64,000 nt of DNA from Chromatiales bacterium (GTDB lineage: Bacteria; Pseudomonadota; Gammaproteobacteria; SpSt-1174). The number at the start of each line of letters is the position of its first letter. Within the stretch, counting starts at the first letter, position 1. Position numbers and translations under genes: made by a program. This document shows, piece after piece, positions 12,100-20,821 of this stretch. The stretch is from assembly GCA_014762505.1 (NCBI GenBank), contig JABURS010000043.1:248001-312000 (forward strand), read 5' to 3'. The notes under the pieces are model-generated. The model did not search any database and was not told where the DNA came from. It saw only the letters and a list, made by a program, of their open reading frames with translations.

Positions 12100-12116
12100 T
12101 TTAAGTTCCACTTAAG
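12100..12116 (+). promoter_or_regulatory. PmrA/QseB-type response regulator box
   Basis: TTTAAG-N5-CTTAAG exactly fits the YTTAAK-N5-YTTAAK direct repeat bound by PmrA/QseB-family regulators. It lies 44 bases before the cytochrome b561 start, with a possible -10 (TTATCC, 12126-12131) downstream, as for activation from a site covering the -35. Confidence 0.55.
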
Positions 12117-12160
12117 TTTCCATGGTTATCCTTGGCCACATGCTGCAGAGGAGCCATGCC

Positions 12161-12703
12161 ATGACAGAGACCACCATTATCGATCGCGAACCGCGTACCG
12201 TGCCCGTCTGGGACATCGCAGTCCGTGTCTTTCACTGGGCGCTGGTGACGTTCTTCTTCACCGCCTATTTCACGGGTGACGAGCTCGAGGCCGTGCACGA
12301 GTTCGCGGGTTACGCGGTGCTCGGTCTGGTCGGCTTTCGCCTGGTGTGGGGGCTGATCGGTACGCGCCATGCCCGGTTTACGAGTTTCTGGTTCCGCCCG
12401 CGGGAGGTGCAGGCCTACCTGCGGTCGCTGCTCACACTGCGACCGCGGCATTACCTCGGCCACAATCCGGCGGGTGCCTGGATGATTTTTGCCCTGCTGG
12501 TCTCGCTGGTGTTGACCGCGACCACCGGCATCCTCACCGAGGAGGTGGGGCACGCCTGGGAGGATGTGCACGAGTTTTTCGCCAATCTCACCCTGTTCCT
12601 GGTGTTCGGACACGTGGCCGGTGTGCTCGTCTCCAGTCTGCTGCATCGCGAGAACCTGGTGCGGGCCATGTTCACCGGGCGCAAGCCTGTCTCGCCCGAG
12701 TAA
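12161..12703 (+). CDS. Cytochrome b561 family membrane protein
   Basis: A 180-residue inner-membrane di-haem b-type cytochrome expected to move electrons between the quinone pool and a periplasmic partner. Four hydrophobic segments are visible: VFHWALVTFFFTAYF, FAGYAVLGLVGFRLVWGLI, AGAWMIFALLVSLVLTATTGI and FANLTLFLVFGHVAGVLVSSL. Histidines suited to haem ligation lie in helix 1 (FHW), before helix 2 (HEF) and in helix 4 (GHV). The ATG at 12161 is preferred because AGGAG lies 8 bases upstream; the frame is open to 12122. A PmrA/QseB-type box precedes it, and a terminator follows 26 bases after the stop. The partner is unknown. Confidence 0.85.
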   Translation: MTETTIIDREPRTVPVWDIAVRVFHWALVTFFFTAYFTGDELEAVHEFAGYAVLGLVGFRLVWGLIGTRHARFTSFWFRPREVQAYLRSLLTLRPRHYLGHNPAGAWMIFALLVSLVLTATTGILTEEVGHAWEDVHEFFANLTLFLVFGHVAGVLVSSLLHRENLVRAMFTGRKPVSPE

Positions 12704-12729
12704 GACCTCTTCCCTCAGTGTGGTTGCCT

Positions 12730-12754
12730 GACCCGCCCCGGCGGGTCTCTTTTT
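12730..12754 (+). terminator. Intrinsic terminator after cytochrome b561 gene
   Basis: GACCCGCC pairs with GGCGGGTC over a tight turn and is followed by TCTTTTT. Confidence 0.85.
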
Positions 12755-12807
12755 GCCTGCGGGAAATGCCGCAGTGTGGCGGGCAACCGGTGTGTGATAT
12801 GCCGCAG

Positions 12808-12853
12808 TTGACCGTTATTCGTTGTTCTCGTATATGGTATGTATATGAATAAC
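12808..12853 (+). promoter_or_regulatory. Promoter and possible operator of the copper receptor gene
   Basis: TTGACC (12808-12813) and TATATG (12831-12836) are 17 bases apart. GTATATG recurs at 12830 and 12841 with an 11-base period. GTTATTC (12814-12820) and GAATAAC (12847-12853) form an inverted repeat that spans the promoter and could be an operator. Confidence 0.55.
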
Positions 12854-12918
12854 CTGGCTTAATCGAGTTTGGCATCGCATTTGCTCCCAAGGTCGGCATA
12901 ACAAACATGGGAGCCGTG

Positions 12919-14955
12919 ATGAAACAGTCCAGCCAGATGCCGGCGTCGCTTGCCATGGCGATCGCCTTCAGTCTTTCCGGGATGTCTGCCCAGGCCGCCG
13001 ATGCGCTCGCCCCGATTGCGGTCGAGGCCGAGGCAGACACCGCAGCCGAGCCCATCGTGCAGGGCAGGGACGCCCTCACGCCCTCTTCTGCGACAGTCGC
13101 CGAGCTGCTGAAGTCGGTGCCGGGTGCCGATGTGAACCGCAACGGCAGCCTGTCGGGTATCGCCCAGTACCGCGGCCTGTTCGGTGACCGCATCGACGTC
13201 AGCGTGAACGGCCAGCCCTCCGTGTCGGCCTGCACCAACGCCATGGATGCGCCGCTGTCCTATGCCCCCGCCCCGCTGTTCGAGCGCCTCACCGTGTATC
13301 GCGGCGTGGCCCCGGTGAGCGTGGCACAGGAGGGCATAGGCGGGGTGATGGTGGCCGAGACCTGGCGGCCCGCGTTCGAGGCCGGTACCCAGCGTCGTGT
13401 GACCGCGGGGGCGACCAGCGTGAACGAGGGCCATGCCCTGGGCGCGAATGCGGCCGTCGCCAGCGACACCCAGCAGCTGTGGGTCGCCGCCAGCCGCGAG
13501 CAGGCGAACGACACCGACTATGCGCATGGCACCATCGGCGCGACCGAGTACGAACGCAACAGCTACGAGCTGGGCTACCGCCTGCGGGCCGGCGGCGGGA
13601 TCTGGAGTCTGGAATTCGCGCGGGACGATGGTGGCCCGGCCGGTACCCCGGCCCTGGCCATGGACACCTACCGCAACGAGGCCGACCGCTACCAGCTGTC
13701 CTACGCCGGTACCCTGGGCGCGCATGGCGTGAACGTGACGGCATGGCGCAGCGACGGCGAGCACGATATGGACAACTACCACCTGCGCCCCAGCGCCACC
13801 ACCCTGCGCCGCTCGCTGACCAGTGCGGACGACCGGGGGGTGAAGGTCGATGTCAGCCGCGCCGCCGGCGGCGGCCTGCTCACCGTGGGGGCCGAGGCAC
13901 AGAAGACCGTGCACGAGGGCGACATCTATGACGCCGCCACCGACACCCTGCTCACCGTGGCCTACAACGACGTCGAGCGTGCCCCGATGGGCGCCTATAT
14001 CGAGTGGGAGGGACGGCGCGGGAACTGGCAGCTGGTGGCCGGTGCGCGCTACACGCGGGTGGCGATGGACGCGGGCGAGGTGGACTCCAGCATGGCGATG
14101 ATGAACCCCGCCGTGGCGGCCTATCGCGACGCCTTCAACGCCGCCGACCGCTCGGTAACCGATGACAACCTCAACTGGGCCCTGAACCTCCGCCGTCCGC
14201 TGACCGCCGGCACCGAGCTGGTCGTCGGGCTGTCGCGCAAGGTGCGTTCGGCCTCGTACCAGGAGCGCTACCTGTGGCTGCCGATGGAGTCCACGGGCGG
14301 GCTGGCCGACGGCAATGTCTATGTCGGGGATATCGGCCTGGATCCCGAGGTGGGTCACGAGATCGATCTGGGCGTCGACTGGCAGGCCGGTGCGCATTAC
14401 TTCACCCCGCGCGTGTTCTATCGCGACGTGAAGGACTACATCCAGGGCGTGCCCAATGGCGATACCTTCATGGGTAACCCGGTGTTCCAGTTTACCAACG
14501 TGGATGCCGAGCTCTACGGTGTCGATGCCGGCTTCGGCCTGGGCCTCACGCAGGCCCTGCGCGTGGATGGCGCCATGAGCTACACCCGTGGCAAGCGCAC
14601 CGATGTGGACGACGACCTCTACCGCATCGCACCCCCGCACCTGAATGCGGAACTCAGCTATGTGAGCGGGCGTTCGGTCTTCGGTGTGGAGGGGGTGTTC
14701 TATGCCGAGCAGGACGATGTGTCGGCGACCAACCTCGAGCAGACCACCGCGAACTATGCCGTCTACAACCTGAGCTGGCGCTATGCGGCCACGCGCAACG
14801 CCGATCTCACGCTGGGCGTGGACAACGTCTTCGACAATGGCTACCAGGATCATCTTGCCGGCTACAACCGTGTGGTCGACAGCGATGTACCGGTGGGTGA
14901 ACGCCTGCCGGGTGCCGGCCGCAACTTCCATGCCGGTCTTACCATGAGTTTTTGA
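12919..14955 (+). CDS. oprC: TonB-dependent copper receptor, OprC/NosA family
   Basis: A 678-residue outer-membrane barrel that imports a copper species with energy from TonB. The N-terminus is a signal peptide ending in SAQA. A plug domain follows (residues about 30-150, with AQYRGLFGDRIDVSVNG), then the barrel, ending in Phe (AGLTMSF). It carries both halves of the copper site known from OprC: CxxxM (Cys105-Met109, ACTNAMDAPLSY) and HxM (His282-Met284, GEHDMDNY). GGGAG lies 5 bases before the chosen ATG; an in-frame ATG at 12907 is less well placed. It has its own promoter and is followed by a tonB gene, probably its energy partner. Confidence 0.87.
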   Translation: MKQSSQMPASLAMAIAFSLSGMSAQAADALAPIAVEAEADTAAEPIVQGRDALTPSSATVAELLKSVPGADVNRNGSLSGIAQYRGLFGDRIDVSVNGQPSVSACTNAMDAPLSYAPAPLFERLTVYRGVAPVSVAQEGIGGVMVAETWRPAFEAGTQRRVTAGATSVNEGHALGANAAVASDTQQLWVAASREQANDTDYAHGTIGATEYERNSYELGYRLRAGGGIWSLEFARDDGGPAGTPALAMDTYRNEADRYQLSYAGTLGAHGVNVTAWRSDGEHDMDNYHLRPSATTLRRSLTSADDRGVKVDVSRAAGGGLLTVGAEAQKTVHEGDIYDAATDTLLTVAYNDVERAPMGAYIEWEGRRGNWQLVAGARYTRVAMDAGEVDSSMAMMNPAVAAYRDAFNAADRSVTDDNLNWALNLRRPLTAGTELVVGLSRKVRSASYQERYLWLPMESTGGLADGNVYVGDIGLDPEVGHEIDLGVDWQAGAHYFTPRVFYRDVKDYIQGVPNGDTFMGNPVFQFTNVDAELYGVDAGFGLGLTQALRVDGAMSYTRGKRTDVDDDLYRIAPPHLNAELSYVSGRSVFGVEGVFYAEQDDVSATNLEQTTANYAVYNLSWRYAATRNADLTLGVDNVFDNGYQDHLAGYNRVVDSDVPVGERLPGAGRNFHAGLTMSF

Positions 14956-15036
14956 GGCGGCCTCGCCTCGAACGGGCCTGCCCCAGGTCCGCCCTCCAGG
15001 CTCATGGTAAAATGCGCCCTCGGTCCCCAATGCCAT

Positions 15037-15062
15037 GCCCCGGCGGCGGGGGCCTCTTTTTT
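15037..15062 (+). terminator. Probable terminator between receptor gene and tonB
   Basis: GCCCC and GGGGC arms around a GC-rich loop are followed by CTCTTTTTT. Its position shows that the tonB start lies after it, at 15080. A TAAAAT box at 15007-15012 may be a separate promoter for tonB. Confidence 0.55.
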
Positions 15063-15079
15063 CCCGGGCCTCATCACCG

Positions 15080-15784
15080 ATGTCACGAAGTCTTGCACCA
15101 GCGCTGATGCTTTCCGCCGCCGTCCATGTCGCGGCCGCGGGCGGCTACTGGCTGTGGGGTGGTCAGCCGGTCGGGCATGACCGCCTGCCGGTGGTGGAGG
15201 TGGCCCTGCTGGCGGAGGCCGTCAGCCCCGCAGAGTCGGGGCCTGCCGATATCGCCCCTGAGCCGGTGAAGGCGCCGGTGAAGACACCGGTGAAGCCGGA
15301 TCCCGTTCCCGAGACGGCGGCCGGAACCGCGCCGCCCGCCAGCACCGACATGCCACCCGTCGAGCGTAGAATGCCCGAACCGGCACCGCGTGAGTCCATT
15401 GCCGAGCGCTCGCCTGCGTCGTCCACCGAGGCGCAACCGGCGGCATCGGCATCGACGTCACCGCGGCCTGCCGCCGCCCCGGGACTGATCGCCTCCATCG
15501 AACAGGCCTACAAGACCGCCCTGCAGGCGGAGATCGCCCGCCATCGCAGCTATCCGCTGATGGCCCGGCGCCTGCGCCAGGAGGGGACGGTGGCGGTGGG
15601 TTTCGTGGTACAGGCCGACGGGCGCCTGACCGCCATCGAGCTGCTGGAAAGCTCCGGTCATCAACTGCTGGACGAGGCCGCCCTGGCGGCCGTGCGCGAG
15701 GTCGCGCGGTTCCGTCCGATCCCCGAGGAACTGGGCCGCCAGGACTGGTCCCTCTCCGTGCCCCTCAATTTTCGGCTGCTCTAG
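15080..15784 (+). CDS. tonB: Energy transducer TonB
   Basis: A 234-residue TonB protein that couples the ExbB/ExbD proton channel to outer-membrane receptors. It has an N-terminal membrane anchor (SLAPALMLSAAVHVAAAGGYWLW) and a long Pro/Ala/Glu-rich periplasmic spacer with PVK repeats. The C-terminal TonB domain shows YPLMARRLRQEGTVAVGFVVQADGRL and ESSGHQLLDEAALAAVR. The ATG at 15080 is used because a terminator-like hairpin lies between the previous gene and this point. ExbB/ExbD genes are not nearby. Its place after the copper receptor suggests it serves that receptor. Confidence 0.9.
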   Translation: MSRSLAPALMLSAAVHVAAAGGYWLWGGQPVGHDRLPVVEVALLAEAVSPAESGPADIAPEPVKAPVKTPVKPDPVPETAAGTAPPASTDMPPVERRMPEPAPRESIAERSPASSTEAQPAASASTSPRPAAAPGLIASIEQAYKTALQAEIARHRSYPLMARRLRQEGTVAVGFVVQADGRLTAIELLESSGHQLLDEAALAAVREVARFRPIPEELGRQDWSLSVPLNFRLL

Positions 15785-15883
15785 CCGCTATCCCTGGATA
15801 CAGCACGATTCGTGTGAGATGGCCTGCCGTCCGTCCGTCGATTACCGCCGTCAGGACGGACAACGGGCAGTAATCCGGCCGGA

Positions 15884-15906
15884 TTCACGTCTATATAAGA
15901 CGTGAA
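15884..15906. promoter_or_regulatory. Perfect inverted repeat upstream of the chemotaxis gene
   Basis: TTCACGTCT and its exact complement AGACGTGAA flank ATATA. It lies 69-91 bases before the receptor start and contains a TATA-rich -10-like core, so it looks like an operator over a promoter. No regulator was recognised. Confidence 0.6.
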
Positions 15907-15974
15907 GGCCGTCTCACCACAAGAGCGCCTGCGAGGGCGCCGACGCGCAAGGCGAACGTAGGGGTAGAGTAATC

Positions 15975-18005
15975 ATGAAGCGTTTGATGCCGAACATGCA
16001 GATCCGCCACAAGATCTGGGCCGGATATGGCCTGCTGGTGGTCATACTGGCCGTGGTCTCGTTGAGTGCCTGGTTCGGGCTTAGCAGCACGCAACGGGCG
16101 ATGGCCGAGATCGTCAGCGTCAAGCAGCCGGCGATGATGCAGTCCCTGGAGCTTGCCCGGGACCTGGAGCGGGCAGTGGCGGGTATGGGCTTCTACCTGT
16201 TGAGCGGCGAAGAAGAGCATCGCGAAAACTTTACATTCGCGCTGACACGCGTGCAGGAGCTCTCGGCAGAACTTGCCGCCAACCCGTATGTTGCCAGCCA
16301 GGCCGAGCTTTCCGCACAGGTGGCCAGTATCGCGGCGAATGTCGAACGCCTGGGGGGCTTCAGTGAGGAGATCATCCGCCTGTCGCAGGATCCGGCAGCC
16401 AATATGCCGGCCATGGCCTTTGCCGGCCAATCCGTCAACCCGCTGAGCCAGCAGATGCTGCAGCAGCTCGGGCAGATGCTGCTCACCGAGGCGGAGGAAC
16501 CCGCCACCCCCGAGCGCAAGCGCCTGCTCACCGACATCAACGACCTGCGCTACGCCTGGGCCAACGTGATGAATGGCGTGCGCGCCTATCTCGCCTTTCG
16601 CGGTGAAAGTTCGTTGAATGAGGTGGCACTCTATCTCGAACAGACCGGCGCAGTGATCGAACGGATCCAGGAATCCTCCGCGTTGCTGACCTTCGACCAG
16701 GAGGATTCGCTGTCCCAGTTCATCGAACTGCGCGAGCAGTTCATCGCCAGCTACGAGGAGCTGAAGGCCATTCATGGCGGTGAGCAGGGCCGCATGGACG
16801 CCTACCTGATCCGCACCGAGATCGGGCCGCTGGTGGCCGAGATCGAGTACGACCTGGCAATGCTGGGTTCCTCGCTGCAGGAGGAGATCAAGACGGTGAC
16901 CGGCAGCCTCAACACGCAGCTGGCGGCCACCGAGTCGACGACGCTGGTGCTGATGCTGGTCGGTGTGGGCATCGGCATTCTCGCCGCCTGGGGCATGTCG
17001 CGCATGATCGGCGGGCCGCTGCGCCAGCTATCGGCGGCGATGACGGACATTGCCGAGGGCGAGGGCGACCTGACCCACCGTCTGCAGGTGACCAGCAGCG
17101 ACGAGATCGGTCAGCTGGCGCAGGCCTTCAATACCTTCGCCGGCAAGGTGCATGACGTGGTGAGCCAGGTGAAGGGCTCCGTGGCCCAGCTGGCGGCGGC
17201 GGCCGAGCAGATGTCCGTGATCACCTCGCAGACCAGCGAGGGCGTGGCCCGCCAGCAGCTGGAGACCGACCAGGTCGCCACGGCCATGCACCAGATGAAT
17301 GCCACGGCCCAGGAGGTGGCGCGCAACGCGGGCAACACCGCCAGCGCGACCGAAGAGGCGGACCGCGAGACCCGTTCCGGACAGGCGGTGGTGAACCGCA
17401 CGGTGGCGGCGATGAATGCCCTGGCCGGCGAGGTGGAGCGCGCTGCCGGCGTGATCATGAAGGTGGAGAAGGACTCCGAGAGCATCGGCACGGTCATGCA
17501 GGTGATCCGCGACATTGCCGAGCAGACCAACCTGCTGGCGCTCAATGCCGCCATCGAGGCGGCGCGCGCGGGCGAACAGGGCCGGGGCTTTGCGGTGGTG
17601 GCCGACGAGGTGCGCACCCTGGCCAGCCGAACGCAGGCCTCCACGGAGGAGATCGACCAGGTGATCAAGACCCTGCAGGGCGCCACGCGCGAGGCCGTGC
17701 AGGTGATGGAGGCGAGCCGCGACAAGGCGCGGACGGGGGTGGAGCAGGCCTCCGAGGCGGGCAAGTCACTGACCTCCATCTCAGGTGCGGTGGACAACAT
17801 CACCGAGATGGGTACCCAGATAGCCAGTGCCGCCGAGGAGCAGAGCGCCGTGGTCGAGGAGATCAGCCGCAACGTGACGAGTATCAGCGAGGTGGCGAGC
17901 CAGACCGCCGAGGGCACGCGTCAGCTGGCGGCGGCGAGCAACGAGCTGGCCAGCCTGTCGGCCGACCTGCAGGCCCTGGTGGGGCGCTTCAAGGTCGCCG
18001 ACTGA
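15975..18005 (+). CDS. Methyl-accepting chemotaxis protein
   Basis: A 676-residue transmembrane chemoreceptor that signals to CheA/CheW. TM1 lies near residues 15-37. A long all-helical periplasmic domain (about 40-315) follows; its length would suit a helical bimodular (HBM) type sensor of small organic acids, but that is tentative. TM2 is near 318-342. A HAMP domain follows ([25 protein letters not shown]), then the signalling coiled coil. The invariant hairpin tip is present ([21 protein letters not shown]). No C-terminal NWETF-type tether is present; it ends VGRFKVAD. It stands alone, converging on fbpC, with no che genes nearby. An inverted repeat precedes it. Confidence 0.95.
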   Translation: MKRLMPNMQIRHKIWAGYGLLVVILAVVSLSAWFGLSSTQRAMAEIVSVKQPAMMQSLELARDLERAVAGMGFYLLSGEEEHRENFTFALTRVQELSAELAANPYVASQAELSAQVASIAANVERLGGFSEEIIRLSQDPAANMPAMAFAGQSVNPLSQQMLQQLGQMLLTEAEEPATPERKRLLTDINDLRYAWANVMNGVRAYLAFRGESSLNEVALYLEQTGAVIERIQESSALLTFDQEDSLSQFIELREQFIASYEELKAIHGGEQGRMDAYLIRTEIGPLVAEIEYDLAMLGSSLQEEIKTVTGSLNTQLAATESTTLVLMLVGVGIGILAAWGMSRMIGGPLRQLSAAMTDIAEGEGDLTHRLQVTSSDEIGQLAQAFNTFAGKVHDVVSQVKGSVAQLAAAAEQMSVITSQTSEGVARQQLETDQVATAMHQMNATAQEVARNAGNTASATEEADRETRSGQAVVNRTVAAMNALAGEVERAAGVIMKVEKDSESIGTVMQVIRDIAEQTNLLALNAAIEAARAGEQGRGFAVVADEVRTLASRTQASTEEIDQVIKTLQGATREAVQVMEASRDKARTGVEQASEAGKSLTSISGAVDNITEMGTQIASAAEEQSAVVEEISRNVTSISEVASQTAEGTRQLAAASNELASLSADLQALVGRFKVAD

Positions 18006-18014
18006 CGGCTGCGG

Positions 18015-19076
18015 TTACGGGCGCACGTCCTCGCGACGCGGGAACATCACCAGGTGGTCGATGTCGAGGCGGATCTTCATGCGTGCGCCGACCTCGTAGT
18101 CGTAGTGACTGTGGGCCAGTGACAGCACCTTGACGCCGCTCTGCAGGCGCAGGGTGTAGAGGAACTGGGCCCCGCGAAAGGCCTTGTCCAGCACCTCGGC
18201 CGGCAGGTCGGCGTTGTCGTCGTGCACGATGTCGTCCGGACGCACCAGGATGTCGACCTGGCAGCCCTTGCCGCAGAATGCCGGCACCTCCCCCTCGATG
18301 ATGCCGAGTTCGGTCTCCACCTGGTGGGGGTTGAGCACCGTGCCCGGCAGCAGAACCCCCTGGCCGATGAAGTCGGCCACGAAGCGGTTGGCCGGCTGGT
18401 GATACAGCTGGTAGCCGTTGGCCCACTGCTGCAGCTCACCCGCATTGATCACGCCGATCTCGTCGGCCATGGCGAAGGCCTCGAACTGGTCGTGGGTGAC
18501 CAGTAGGCCGGAGATGCCCTCCTGCTTGAGGATCGCGCGCACCTCGCGCGCGAGTCCCTCGCGCAGCTCCACATCCATGCTGGAGAAGGGTTCGTCCATG
18601 AGCAGCAGCTTGGGGCGGGGCGCCAGCGCCCGGGCCAGGGCGATGCGCTGCTGCTGGCCGCCGGAGAGCTGGTGCGGGTAGGCCTTGCCGTAGGCGGGCA
18701 GGCCCACGAGCTGCAGCAGCTGGGTGACACGGTCCTTGCGCTCGCCCACCGACTGCTGGCGGATGCCGAAGGCGATGTTCTCCTCCACGGTGAGGTGGGG
18801 AAACAGCGCGAAGTCCTGGAAGACCATGCCGACCTGGCGCTTCTCCGGCGGCAGGGCGTAGCCCGCGCGGCTCACCACCTCGCTGGCGAGATAGATCCAG
18901 CCCGAGGCCACCGGCTCGAAACCGGCGATGGCGCGCAGCAGGGTGGTCTTGCCGCAGCCGCTCGGCCCCAGCAGGCAGCCGATCATGCCCTCCTCCAGCT
19001 GGAAGGAGACCTCGTGCACCACGTGGCGCCTGCCGTAGGCGATGCTTACCTTGTCCAGTTCAAGCAGCGTGCTCAT
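18015..19076 (-). CDS. fbpC: Ferric iron ABC transporter ATP-binding protein
   Basis: A 353-residue ATPase that powers uptake of periplasmic Fe(III) through FbpB. Visible motifs are Walker A GPSGCGKTT (about residues 37-45), the Q-loop, the ABC signature LSGGQQQR, Walker B LLLMDEPFSSMD and the switch His in VTHDQ. The C-terminal 120 residues form a TOBE-like regulatory domain. It is the last gene of fbpABC, and its ATG lies 17 bases inside the end of fbpB. It converges on the chemoreceptor gene with 9 bases between stops. Such importers are usually Fur-repressed; a Fur-like box lies ahead of fbpA. Confidence 0.92.
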   Translation of the reverse strand: MSTLLELDKVSIAYGRRHVVHEVSFQLEEGMIGCLLGPSGCGKTTLLRAIAGFEPVASGWIYLASEVVSRAGYALPPEKRQVGMVFQDFALFPHLTVEENIAFGIRQQSVGERKDRVTQLLQLVGLPAYGKAYPHQLSGGQQQRIALARALAPRPKLLLMDEPFSSMDVELREGLAREVRAILKQEGISGLLVTHDQFEAFAMADEIGVINAGELQQWANGYQLYHQPANRFVADFIGQGVLLPGTVLNPHQVETELGIIEGEVPAFCGKGCQVDILVRPDDIVHDDNADLPAEVLDKAFRGAQFLYTLRLQSGVKVLSLAHSHYDYEVGARMKIRLDIDHLVMFPRREDVRP

Positions 19077-20754
19077 GGCCCGGTCTCGATCGACTGATGG
19101 AACGGCTGAGGATGATCACCGGGACGATCCCCGCCACGACGATGGCGAGCGCCGCCGTGGAGGCGTCGGCCAGCCGCTCGTCGGAGGCCAGCTCGAAGGT
19201 GCGCACCGCCAGGGTGTTGAAGTTGAAGGGCCGCAGTATCAACGTCGCCGGCAGCTCTTTCAAGACATCGACGAATACCAGCAGTATCGCCGTGAGCAGC
19301 GTGCCGCGCATGATCGGCATGTGGATCTTGCGCAGTACCTGGCGCGGCGGCATGCCCAGCGAGCGGGCGGCGTCGTCCATGGTGGGGCGGATCTTGCCCA
19401 GGCCCGCCTCCACCGTCTGGATGGACACGGCCAGGAAGCGCACGGTGTAGGCGAACAGCAGCGCGACCAGGGTGCCGCTCAGGATCAAACCGGTGGAGAT
19501 GCCGAACTGGGCGCGCATCCAGGCATCGATGGCATTGTCCGTCCAGGCGAAGGGCAGCATCACCCCCACGGCGATGACCGTGCCGGGCACGGCATAGCCC
19601 ATGGCGGCGACGCGCACCGAGGCGACCATCAGCGGCGTGGGGCGCAGGCGCTTGCCATAGCCCATGAGCAGGGCGAGCCCCACGGCGATCAGGGCCGCGA
19701 GGCTCGCGAGCATCAGGCTGTTCCAGGTCAGCGCGATGAAGTCCGCATCCACCATGGTCCCGGCGGTCTGCCAGGCCCAGACGGCGAGCTGGCCCGCGGG
19801 CACCACGAAGCCCAGCAACAGGGGCAGCAGGCAGGCCAGCAGGGCCAGCGCGAGTCGCGTGCCGCTGAGGCGATGGCGGGGCAGCTGCAGGTAGCGGTTG
19901 CTGGTGTGGTGGAAACGGGCACGGCGCCGTGACCAGCGCTCCAGCACGATGAGCAGGAAGACGAAGCCCATCAGTAGGGCCGAGAGCTGGGCGGCGGCGG
20001 CGCTGTCGCCCAGGCCGAACCAGGTGCGGAAGATGCCCGTGGTGAAGGTGCTCACGCCGAAGTACTGCACCGTGCCGTAGTCGGCCAGGGTCTCCATCAG
20101 GGCCAGCGACAGGCCGGTGATGATGGCGGGGCGGGCCAGCGGCAGGGCCACGCGGAAGAAGCTCGCCCAGGGGCCGAGGCCCAGGGTGCGGCTCACCTCC
20201 AGGACGCAGACCGACTGCTCGAGAAAGCCCGCGCGCGCCAGCAGGTAGACATAGGGATAGAGCACCAGCGAGAGCATGGCGATGGCCCCGCCCAGCGAGC
20301 GGATCTCGGGGAACCAGTAGTCGCCATAACCCCAGCCGAAGGCCTCGCGCAGGGCATCCTGTATCGGGCCCTCGAAGCCGAGCATGCCCGTGTAGGTGTA
20401 GGCGATGATGTAGGCCGGCACGGCCATGGGCAGCAGTAGCGCCCATTCGAAGAAGCGTCGCCCCGGGAACTCGCACATGCTGGTGAGCCAAGCCGTGCTG
20501 ATGCCCATCGTCAGCGTGCCGATGGCCACGCCGACCATCAGCAGCAGCGAGTTGACGACGTAGTCGGCGAGCACCGTCTCGGCCAGGTGGCGCCAGACGT
20601 CGCCGGCCGGATAGAAGATGAAGCTGAACACCACCAGCACCGGCAGCGACAGCAGCAGGGCCGTCGCCACCACGCCCACGCCCCAGGCGTCCGGCAGGGC
20701 CAGACGCCTGGGGCGGGTCACGGGTTGTGGTGATGCCACCGGGTTCGGATTCAT
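19060..20754 (-). CDS. fbpB: Ferric iron ABC transporter permease (fused two-copy type)
   Basis: A 564-residue inner-membrane permease built of two fused homologous halves, as in FbpB/SfuB. About twelve hydrophobic segments are visible. An EAA-type cytoplasmic loop occurs in each half (LEVSRTLGLGPWASFFRVALPLARPAI and MDDAARSLGMPPRQVLRKIHMPIM), where FbpC docks. The ATG at 20754 is used; a TTG at 20772 is also possible. The end overlaps fbpC by 17 bases. The leader between fbpA and fbpB carries a strong hairpin likely to lower permease yield relative to the binding protein. Confidence 0.92.
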   Translation of the reverse strand: MNPNPVASPQPVTRPRRLALPDAWGVGVVATALLLSLPVLVVFSFIFYPAGDVWRHLAETVLADYVVNSLLLMVGVAIGTLTMGISTAWLTSMCEFPGRRFFEWALLLPMAVPAYIIAYTYTGMLGFEGPIQDALREAFGWGYGDYWFPEIRSLGGAIAMLSLVLYPYVYLLARAGFLEQSVCVLEVSRTLGLGPWASFFRVALPLARPAIITGLSLALMETLADYGTVQYFGVSTFTTGIFRTWFGLGDSAAAAQLSALLMGFVFLLIVLERWSRRRARFHHTSNRYLQLPRHRLSGTRLALALLACLLPLLLGFVVPAGQLAVWAWQTAGTMVDADFIALTWNSLMLASLAALIAVGLALLMGYGKRLRPTPLMVASVRVAAMGYAVPGTVIAVGVMLPFAWTDNAIDAWMRAQFGISTGLILSGTLVALLFAYTVRFLAVSIQTVEAGLGKIRPTMDDAARSLGMPPRQVLRKIHMPIMRGTLLTAILLVFVDVLKELPATLILRPFNFNTLAVRTFELASDERLADASTAALAIVVAGIVPVIILSRSISRSRPGHEHAA

Positions 20755-20773
20755 GGGCTGCAGCAAACGCAAA

Positions 20774-20792
20774 GGGGGCGCATTGCGCCCCC
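20774..20792 (-). terminator. Attenuator-like hairpin between fbpA and fbpB
   Basis: GGGGGCG and CGCCCCC arms with a 5-base loop are followed on the minus strand by TTTGCGTTT. The T-run is interrupted, so it should stop only part of transcription or stabilise the fbpA message. It sits just before the fbpB start. Confidence 0.65.
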
Positions 20793-20821
20793 GGGCAAGA
20801 ATGCCTGCAGTTTACCAGACA

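Noticed and set aside
12704-12918. Cobalamin or other riboswitch before the TonB receptor
   Set aside because: The leader after the promoter is under 80 bases and has no B12-box-like sequence.
12859-15036. 725-codon open frame antisense to the copper receptor
   Set aside because: Same effect: GC-rich third positions leave the opposite strand open. The sense frame has signal peptide, plug and barrel.
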